In this document: positions 1-4,557 of the stretch, piece by piece
Layout: every line of letters begins with the position of its first letter
Numbering within the stretch: the first letter of the stretch is position 1
NCBI GenBank assembly: GCA_024642805.1
Contig: JAHEAK010000408.1
Location: forward strand, 1 to 5,382
Source of the DNA: Kofleriaceae bacterium
GTDB taxonomy: Bacteria; Myxococcota_A; Polyangia; Haliangiales; Haliangiaceae
DNA: 5,382 nt
Direction: 5' to 3'
Translations under genes and position numbers: made by a program
Notes under the pieces: generated by a model
Seen by the model: only the letters and a program-made list of their open reading frames with translations
What the model was told of the DNA's origin: nothing
Databases searched by the model: none

Positions 1-1
1 G

Positions 2-928
2 TCAGCGGCCTCAACCAGCAGCGAGAACACCAAGCTGGATGCCGGCGAGTGTGGCGAGGCCCTTGCCGCCAGTCTGTGGCGCCAAGGCGTGTCCCAGCAG
101 CAGTTCTCGCAAGCGGTGAGCGAGCTAAGGCTCCAACGCGACGAGAGCGGTCTGGTCGGCCGTCTGCAATTTGCCACCGGCGAGCGTGAGATTCGCGGAG
201 CCACCTGCGAGGAGGTGAGCGGCGCACTGGCCTTGGTGGTGGCAATGGCCATCGAGGGAGCGAAGGCGAAGGCGGAGTCGGCCCGTGCAGAGGCACCAGG
301 CGCGGGCGCAAGTGGCGTGGAGGCAGCGACGAAGGAACCAGCAACCCGTGTCGCGGCCAAGCCCTCGAATGCCGCGGGCCTCGAGAGGGGTGCCCTACGG
401 ACTGACAAGGCGTCGGAACACCAGAAAGTCGCGCTGCTCTTTGCAGGAGCGTCCCTGGAAGCCAGTCGCGGCGACTTGCCAGGCAGCGATCCAGGTCTTG
501 GCTTGCACGCCCTGCTCGCCATCGACGAAGACATGAGCTTTCGGATCGGCGTAAAACGCCAGAGCGCCACCAGCGATGGCCAGCCGGGCGCGCGCTTCGA
601 GTCCTATGAACTCGACGCCGAGCTCTGTCCCATTGCCATCGGCGGTGGTCTTCGTTTTCACGCTTGTGGTCGCGTCGAAGGCGGCCTCGTGCGCGCCCAC
701 GGCCTGGCCGCGATGGAGACCCAGGAGGTCACTCGCCCCTGGTTGGCCTTTGGCGCCCTGGCCAGGGCACGGCTGATGCTCGCCGAGCGCGTCTTCGCCG
801 AGCTGGGTCTCGGGGCCGTGGTCCCAGTGCAGCGAGATCAATACTATTTTGAGCCAGCCCTGGCCGTGCACCAGGTCGACCCTGTGGTCGCGCGCGCCTC
901 TCTTTGCCTCGGCGTGCAGATTTGGTGA
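2..928 (+). CDS. Probable outer-membrane beta-barrel protein, 5' truncated
   Basis: The reading frame is open from the left edge, so the true start lies upstream. The internal GTG at 89 is probably not the start, because the 29 codons before it have the same composition and include a cysteine (codon 17). The visible part is 308 residues. The N-terminal third, with ELRLQRDESGLVGRLQF and then a cysteine in CEEVSGALALVVAMAIE, looks like a periplasmic or secreted domain that I have seen beside ECF sigma genes in myxobacteria (recollection, not a search). An Ala/Glu/Lys-rich linker of low complexity follows (about 250-420). From about 425 the protein alternates polar and hydrophobic residues in short stretches with glycines and ends in LCLGVQIW, an aromatic C-terminus typical of outer-membrane barrels. 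The four-base gap to the sigma factor gene suggests cotranscription. Barrel topology is inference; no enzyme motif is visible. Confidence 0.72.
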   Translation, partial: SAASTSSENTKLDAGECGEALAASLWRQGVSQQQFSQAVSELRLQRDESGLVGRLQFATGEREIRGATCEEVSGALALVVAMAIEGAKAKAESARAEAPGAGASGVEAATKEPATRVAAKPSNAAGLERGALRTDKASEHQKVALLFAGASLEASRGDLPGSDPGLGLHALLAIDEDMSFRIGVKRQSATSDGQPGARFESYELDAELCPIAIGGGLRFHACGRVEGGLVRAHGLAAMETQEVTRPWLAFGALARARLMLAERVFAELGLGAVVPVQRDQYYFEPALAVHQVDPVVARASLCLGVQIW

Positions 929-930
929 TC
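924..930 (+). promoter_or_regulatory. Shine-Dalgarno-like site for the sigma factor gene
   Basis: GGTGATC matches the extended anti-Shine-Dalgarno at the 3' end of 16S rRNA (GATCACC). Aligned to that tail, the GG at 924-925 is the end of the GGAGG core and lies seven bases before the GTG at 933, a normal distance. It overlaps the stop codon of the upstream gene. It favours 933 over the next in-frame GTG at 960, where AGG directly abuts the start codon with no spacing. Confidence 0.45.
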
Positions 931-932
931 AA

Positions 933-1562
933 GTGGCGGGGCTAGCGACATGTAACAGGGTGGTCAGTTCCATCGCAGCGGACTCGGGCATCTTCCCAGG
1001 TCAGTCGACGAGCGCCCTGGCCAGTCAAGAGCCCCATGTCCACGACCTTGCCTTTGCTGAGTGCTTCGAGCGCGACTACGATTTTGTTTGGCGATCGTTG
1101 CGACGGCTCGGGGTCGTTGCATCGGCCGTCGACGATGCCGCACAAGATGTCTTCGTGGTCGCATCCAAGCGCTGGCGACAGATCGAAGCTGGCAAGGAGC
1201 GAGCCTTCCTCTTTGGAACCGCCGCACGCATGGCCGCCAACTACCGGCGCAAGCGATCGCAGCACGCGCCCGACGAGGACAGTCTTCTCAGTGTCGAGCA
1301 TCCTGGTCCCTCGCCGCATCAAAGCCTGCAGGCCAAACAAGAGCGCGAGCTCCTCGATCGGGTTTTGGATTGCATTCCAGACGGCCAGCGCGAGGTCTTC
1401 GTGCTCTTCGAACTGGAGTCGATGACGATGATCGAAATCGCCAGCACTCTGGACCTGGCGCCAGGTACGGTTGCTTCGCGCCTTCGCAGGGCGCGGGCTC
1501 GCTTTCAGCGCGAAGTCGCCAGACTCAGCGTGCAGCGCGAAGGGAGCATGGGCGATGTCTGA
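933..1562 (+). CDS. ECF-type RNA polymerase sigma factor (sigma-70 family)
   Basis: Counting from the GTG at 933, the protein has 209 residues, a normal ECF size. Region sigma-2 covers about residues 40-110: FERDYDFVWRSLRRLGV, then DDAAQDVFVVA (residues 67-77), the region 2.2 pattern that contacts core RNA polymerase, then FGTAARMAANYRRKRS. Region sigma-4 covers about residues 138-195, with a helix-turn-helix in MIEIASTLDLAPGTVASRLR that would read the -35 element. Between them is an acidic, proline-containing linker, and no sigma-3 domain, as expected for this class. It would redirect transcription, probably in response to an envelope signal. The start is uncertain: 933 has the better ribosome site, 960 would give 200 residues, and a TTG at 849 would overlap the upstream gene by 80 bases. 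Its end overlaps the next gene by eight bases. The target promoters cannot be read from this window. Confidence 0.9.
   Translation: MAGLATCNRVVSSIAADSGIFPGQSTSALASQEPHVHDLAFAECFERDYDFVWRSLRRLGVVASAVDDAAQDVFVVASKRWRQIEAGKERAFLFGTAARMAANYRRKRSQHAPDEDSLLSVEHPGPSPHQSLQAKQERELLDRVLDCIPDGQREVFVLFELESMTMIEIASTLDLAPGTVASRLRRARARFQREVARLSVQREGSMGDV
1541..1546 (+). promoter_or_regulatory. Ribosome binding site fixing the start of the membrane protein gene
   Basis: AGGGAG lies eight bases before the ATG at 1555. It selects that ATG over upstream in-frame alternatives such as the codon at 1471, which would overlap the sigma-4 coding region by 92 bases. The ATG at 1548 is in the sigma factor frame (its Met in GSMGDV) and is not a start. 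Confidence 0.7.
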
Positions 1563-2466
1563 TCCGACGCGACTGCTCGAGGGTGAAGCCGGGGTAGGGC
1601 GATCGCTGCTTGCCAGTGCGGCCGGTGATGCGCCCGGCTCACAGGCCAAAGCGCGCGCGGCTGCAGCACTGGGCCTTCTGGCCGTGGGCACGGCTAGCAC
1701 GGCTCTCGGTACCGGCATTGCCCAGGGCGCCTCCAACTCCGTGCTGGCCGGAAGTGGCGCGGCGACGAGTGGCGCGGCGACGGGTGCCACGGCCACAGGC
1801 GCAACGGTGGCTATCGCCAGTAGCAAGGGCACGCTCTTCGCCGGCCTCAGTCTCAGCAAGTGGTTGCTGGTGGCCGCGCTTGGCGGTGGCAGCACCATGG
1901 CTGTTAGCTACGGTATCGAGGTGGTGCACGAGCGCGGCGCCTCCGTTGCGTCGGCATCGCGGTCGGAACTCGCGCCGGAACTCGCGCCGGAACTCGCGCC
2001 GGAACACGCACCGGAACTCGCGCCGGAACTCGCGCCGGAACTCGCGCCGGAACTCGCGCCGGAACTCGCCATCGTCGCCGAAGAGCGCCAGACAGGCGCG
2101 CACCTCAGCTCGAGCTCGCCCCCGCTCGCGAATTCGCAAGCTCCGCAAGAGCTGCGCGCATCCAGGCGAGCGCCCCCATCCCGTACCGCCCCGCTTCCCG
2201 TGGTCCACGGCATCGCCGAGGAGCTCGCCCTCATCGAAGCCGCGCGCTCACAAAGCGGGCAAGTCGCACTGGCCTCGCTGCGTCGCTATGCGGAACTCTT
2301 TCCCGAGGGCGCGCTCCGCCCCGAAGCGATGGCACTTCAAATCGAGACACGCATCGCCCTGGGTCAGAGCGAGGAGGCCGCACGCGAGTTCGCCGAACTC
2401 GAGGAGGCTTTTCCTCGCAGTCCACTCGTGCCGGGTCTGCGAGCGCGTTTGGAGCATCAGCCATGA
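1555..2466 (+). CDS. Cysteine-free single-pass membrane protein, candidate sigma-factor regulator
   Basis: The 303-residue protein starts MSDPTRLLEGEAG, a short polar N-terminus that would face the cytoplasm. An Ala/Gly/Thr-rich stretch follows (residues about 30-95), including SGAAT repeats. The clearest membrane segment is WLLVAALGGGSTMAVSYGI (residues 103-121), preceded by SLSK. The probable periplasmic part begins with nine ELAP-type units (residues 138-173), then a Ser/Pro/Arg-rich stretch. The end (residues 222-303) is helical and TPR-like, with YAELFPEGALRPEAMALQIE and FAELEEAFPRSP. An eight-base overlap with the sigma gene suggests translational coupling. By position it should be the anti-sigma factor or sensor, but it has no cysteine and so cannot carry the HxxxCxxC zinc site of ZAS anti-sigma factors. 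The function is therefore inferred from context only. It could also be a scaffold between inner membrane and periplasm. Confidence 0.8.
   Translation: MSDPTRLLEGEAGVGRSLLASAAGDAPGSQAKARAAAALGLLAVGTASTALGTGIAQGASNSVLAGSGAATSGAATGATATGATVAIASSKGTLFAGLSLSKWLLVAALGGGSTMAVSYGIEVVHERGASVASASRSELAPELAPELAPEHAPELAPELAPELAPELAPELAIVAEERQTGAHLSSSSPPLANSQAPQELRASRRAPPSRTAPLPVVHGIAEELALIEAARSQSGQVALASLRRYAELFPEGALRPEAMALQIETRIALGQSEEAAREFAELEEAFPRSPLVPGLRARLEHQP
1753..1797 (+). repeat. 15-base tandem repeat encoding SGAAT
   Basis: AGTGGCGCGGCGACG occurs twice in direct tandem (1753-1767 and 1768-1782) without a mismatch. A diverged third unit (1783-1797, encoding GATAT) follows. It is in frame and adds to the Ala/Gly/Thr-rich stretch before the membrane segment. 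Confidence 0.8.
1966..2073 (+). repeat. 12-base tandem repeat encoding ELAP units
   Basis: The unit GAACTCGCGCCG is repeated in frame nine times. Units 1-3 and 5-8 are identical. Unit 4 (2002-2013) has two substitutions and reads EHAP. Unit 9 (2062-2073) is degenerate and reads ELAI. Identical codons across units mean recent expansion by slippage or unequal exchange, not selection on old copies. The protein product is a Pro every fourth residue with Glu and Leu between, which should make an extended spacer just outside the membrane segment. Copy number could vary between strains. Confidence 0.95.
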
Positions 2467-3101
2467 GCGTGCGCATCTTGCTGGGTTCCGTAGTGGGTCC
2501 CGTGCTGGGTTCCGCACTGGGTTCCGTACTGGGTCCCGTGCTGGGTCCCGTGCTGGGCCTCTCGCTCCTGGTTAGCGCTTGCGATCAAGAGGTTCGGCTC
2601 GGCGCCCTTGCCATCGATGGTGAGAGCGACGCGGGCGTCCAGGAGATCGATGCCAGTCCCTTCCCGGCCAATAACGCGACTCTCAGCCTTGGCACGCTGA
2701 GCACACAGTGCGATGGCAATTTGACCGGGCAGGAAGTTGTGTTTGACGGCTGGAGCGCAGACGACGCGGGCTTTTCGCCAGGGGCTTTGCAGCTCACCTG
2801 GGTGAGTAGCACCTCGCTTAGCATTTCCGGAACCCCCATCGAGTATGGCTTCCAGGTGCAGAGCATTGGGCTTCTGCCGCACGTTATCCCCGAACAACCC
2901 GAAGAGCTTCTGATCGGAATCGTGTCGCTCACTGGTTCCGCGCCCGATGGCATGAGCAAAGATGCCGCCATGTTCGTCGTCGACATGAGCAGCATGACCA
3001 GCGAGAGCTTGGCCGCTCAGGTCGGGCTTCTGTTCAGCGATCCAAGTTCACAGGGCAGCTGCTCGCTCTCGATCGACGCTGTGCTCAGCCTCACTCCCTA
3101 G
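2463..3101 (+). CDS. Lipoprotein with repeat-built signal peptide and two-cysteine domain
   Basis: The 212-residue protein starts at an ATG that overlaps the stop of the membrane protein gene (ATGA, 2463-2466), with GGAG at 2451-2454 spaced eight bases upstream. The N-terminus has a single Arg (residue 4), then a hydrophobic stretch of about 35 residues, then lipobox VSAC with the lipid-bearing Cys40. This stretch is longer than in most lipoprotein signals because of six four-residue repeats. An acidic linker follows (about residues 41-70). The mature domain runs from about residue 74 to the end and has only two more cysteines, Cys83 in CDGNLTG and Cys200 in GSCSLSIDAV, a likely disulfide. 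This domain resembles the C-terminal half of the next gene product. Residues +2/+3 after the cysteine are Asp-Gln, which in E. coli would retain a lipoprotein in the inner membrane. I do not recognise a named family and no function is claimed. Confidence 0.85.
   Translation: MSVRILLGSVVGPVLGSALGSVLGPVLGPVLGLSLLVSACDQEVRLGALAIDGESDAGVQEIDASPFPANNATLSLGTLSTQCDGNLTGQEVVFDGWSADDAGFSPGALQLTWVSSTSLSISGTPIEYGFQVQSIGLLPHVIPEQPEELLIGIVSLTGSAPDGMSKDAAMFVVDMSSMTSESLAAQVGLLFSDPSSQGSCSLSIDAVLSLTP
2481..2552 (+). repeat. 12-base tandem repeat inside a signal peptide
   Basis: Six in-frame units of consensus CTGGGTYCCGTG encode LGSV, VGPV, LGSA, LGSV, LGPV and LGPV. Units five and six are identical at the DNA level (2529-2540 and 2541-2552). 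A degenerate seventh start (CTGGGC, from 2553) leads into the end of the signal peptide. The unit is unrelated in sequence to the 12-base repeat at 1966-2073, though the period is the same. Confidence 0.92.
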
Positions 3102-3190
3102 CACGCCGCGCAGGTCAGCCTAAAAAAAGACCGGGGCGCGACGAAAAGCGGATCAATTCCATCGGCTCGCGCCATTACAGGGATGAATCG

Positions 3191-3208
3191 TCGAGGCCCT
3201 TGCCTCGA
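3191..3208 (+). promoter_or_regulatory. Perfect hairpin just upstream of the second lipoprotein gene
   Basis: TCGAGGC (3191-3197) and GCCTCGA (3202-3208) form a seven-base-pair stem with a four-base loop. It ends nine bases before the ATG at 3218. The rest of the 116-base gap (3102-3217) holds a run of seven A (3122-3128) and no promoter I can defend. No T-run follows the hairpin, so it is not an intrinsic terminator. It could affect ribosome access or mRNA stability, or be a protein-binding palindrome. Confidence 0.4.
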
Positions 3209-3217
3209 GAAAGTGAA

Positions 3218-4372
3218 ATGACCGTGCAACTTCGTCTCCCCCTCTTGTCCTCGTCCCTGCGCCTGTCCCTGCCACTGCTCCTGCTCGTGGCCTGCACCGG
3301 CGGCGATGCATCCACAGGTGAATCCCCTGATCTCATTTTGCCAACCGGTCCCGTGCAACCGCCGCTCGGTGGTGGCGTGGCTCCCGGCCTCAATGGGCCC
3401 ATGTTCCTTGCCGGTGGCGCGTATAGCTTCACGGGCGCTGTCGCCCCTGGTACTGCCAGCGTGGTCGACTCGCCCGTCATCGACGAGTTCGATCAGACCG
3501 GGCCCATGCCGGCCAGTGCTGCGAGCTTCGATGTCACGGTTGGCGGCATCAACTACGTTGCAAGCAACGCAGACACCATGTCGATGACTTTTGATGATGG
3601 CCTCGGTTCGAGCTACACCGCGGTCAGCATTTTCAACCTCGACGATCCGAACATGGACATCGGCACCGTGGTCCACGTCATCGTGCCAAGCGCGGAGGTC
3701 GTCGCCGGAACCACCGTGAGTCTTGATGGTGACGATCGCATCGCGCTCTTCGCGCACGGCGATTTGAATCAGCCCGAGCCCTCGGTGTGGGGTGCTGCCG
3801 CCAGCGGATCGATTAGCTTTACCAGCGGCGGTTCGGCCAGCGGTGATTTGATCACCGCCCAGATCAGCGGCGACTTCGGTGAGATCGTCTGGAATGATCC
3901 AGGGCCAGGCACGGGCACGGGAACTGGCACCACGGGTGGACTGGTCGCTGGTGATTATCAGCTCGAGTTCATCGCGGTCGACGATGTGATGTGCGATGGC
4001 GATCTGCTTGGCAGCGAAGCGTCATTTCAGGCCCTGAGCCTGAGCGATCTGGGCTTTGCCGATGGCGCAGCGACCCTCACCCTCACGGGAACGAGCAGCG
4101 CCGAAGTTTCCGGTGCTGGTGTGTTGGCAAGCTATGGCACCAGCGCACTTAGCATGGACGCCATGGGCGATGGCCCATCGGGCGCGGTCTTTGGTGCCGC
4201 CGATCGCAACAACCTCGGGCCGGCGGGCACGGACGAGGTCTCGGCCTTCTTGCTACTCGACACCGACAATGCCAATGCCAATCAGGTCTACGCCATGGCC
4301 GGTGTCGGCTTCGTCAACGCCAACGCTACCGGCAGCTGCACCGTCATCGTCTCGGCGCAGCTTGTGCCCTGA
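3218..4372 (+). CDS. Two-domain lipoprotein related to its upstream neighbour
   Basis: The 384-residue protein starts at ATG 3218 with a weak AGAAAG site upstream. The in-frame TTG at 3200 lies inside a hairpin and is less likely. The signal peptide MTVQLRLPLLSSSLRLSLP continues LLLLVAC, giving a lipobox LVAC with Cys26, then TGGD. Domain 1 (about residues 65-228) is Gly/Ser/Thr/Val-rich and beta-like, with no cysteine. A linker GPGTGTGTGTTGG (residues 229-241) separates it from domain 2 (about 244-384). Domain 2 holds the only other cysteines, Cys259 in CDGDLLG and Cys374 in GSCTVIVSAQLVP. It aligns by eye with the upstream lipoprotein: CDG-L-G, GF-GA-LT-T-S-SG, FLLLD, AGVGF and GSC-I-A-L. 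The two are probably paralogues, with domain 1 added here. It probably faces the periplasm or cell surface. No catalytic motif is visible; ligand binding or adhesion would be guesses. Confidence 0.87.
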   Translation: MTVQLRLPLLSSSLRLSLPLLLLVACTGGDASTGESPDLILPTGPVQPPLGGGVAPGLNGPMFLAGGAYSFTGAVAPGTASVVDSPVIDEFDQTGPMPASAASFDVTVGGINYVASNADTMSMTFDDGLGSSYTAVSIFNLDDPNMDIGTVVHVIVPSAEVVAGTTVSLDGDDRIALFAHGDLNQPEPSVWGAAASGSISFTSGGSASGDLITAQISGDFGEIVWNDPGPGTGTGTGTTGGLVAGDYQLEFIAVDDVMCDGDLLGSEASFQALSLSDLGFADGAATLTLTGTSSAEVSGAGVLASYGTSALSMDAMGDGPSGAVFGAADRNNLGPAGTDEVSAFLLLDTDNANANQVYAMAGVGFVNANATGSCTVIVSAQLVP

Positions 4373-4410
4373 TCCGGCCTTCCTCCCCCTCTCCTCCCTC
4401 ATTCTCCACA

Positions 4411-4442
4411 AGCCGCTGCCGACTCTCGGCGGCGGCTTTTTT
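4411..4442 (+). terminator. Intrinsic (rho-independent) terminator
   Basis: AGCCGCTGCCGA (4411-4422) pairs with TCGGCGGCGGCT (4426-4437) in 12 base pairs with one G-U pair and a CTC loop. A4410-T4438 can extend it to 13. Six T follow or finish the stem (4437-4442). It lies 38 bases after the stop of the two-domain lipoprotein gene and separates it from the next gene. Its direction is plus; the minus strand lacks a T-run. Confidence 0.93.
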
Positions 4443-4455
4443 CCGTGGGGCAGAG

Positions 4456-4486
4456 AATTAACTTCTTAAATATCCACTGCATAGGG
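4456..4486 (+). promoter_or_regulatory. AT-rich stretch, possible promoter of the cysteine-repeat lipoprotein gene
   Basis: This stretch (AATTAACTTCTTAAATATCC and following) is far richer in A/T than anything else in the window and sits between the terminator and the next gene. TTAAAT at 4466-4471 matches four of six bases of the -10 consensus, but I find no convincing -35 at the right distance. A promoter is expected here because a terminator precedes it. The exact elements are not resolved. Confidence 0.3.
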
Positions 4487-4522
4487 AATCGTATGCGCCA
4501 CTTGCCCACACGCGGCGTTCTG

Positions 4523-4549
4523 CCTGGGACGGGCCTCGGCCCCACCAGG
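4523..4549 (+). promoter_or_regulatory. Hairpin covering the Shine-Dalgarno of the last gene
   Basis: CCTGG (4523-4527) pairs with CCAGG (4545-4549), and inside it GGGC (4531-4534) pairs with GCCC (4539-4542) around a CTCG loop, with a small internal loop between the two stems. The only Shine-Dalgarno candidate of the following gene, AGGA at 4547-4550 (seven bases before ATG 4558), has its AGG in the outer stem. Translation would need this stem to open. Whether it is regulatory or chance GC-rich pairing cannot be told from one sequence. Confidence 0.4.
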
Positions 4550-4557
4550 ACGAACCT

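Noticed and set aside
1207..1300. Zinc anti-sigma (HxxxCxxC) motif in the partner or elsewhere in the sigma operon
   Set aside because: The membrane protein has no cysteine, and no such motif appears in the sigma gene or its neighbours.
942..1898. Long minus-strand open frame of 318 codons opposite the sigma factor and membrane protein genes
   Set aside because: Its composition is what the GC-rich third positions of the plus-strand genes produce. The plus strand has clear sigma-2 and sigma-4 motifs and fitted ribosome sites.
1966..2073. CRISPR-like array
   Set aside because: The repeats are contiguous 12-base units with no spacers and they code in frame.
1639..2208. Minus-strand frame with a repeated EFRR pattern
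   Set aside because: It is the reverse-strand reading of the ELAP-coding 12-base repeat. No start signal or domain supports it.
3135..3173. Inverted repeat GGCGCGA / TCGCGCC between the two lipoprotein genes
   Set aside because: The seven-base arms are 25 bases apart and there is no T-run. This is expected by chance in GC-rich DNA.
3098..3757. Minus-strand frame of 219 codons opposite the second lipoprotein gene
   Set aside because: The plus-strand gene has a signal peptide, lipobox and a paralogous domain. The antisense product is His/Asp/Gly-rich with no recognisable feature.
4484..4519. ECF-type promoter (GGGAAT with a downstream CGTT)
   Set aside because: The 26-base spacing between the elements is far longer than the 16-17 typical for ECF promoters, so I could not support it as a target of the local sigma factor.
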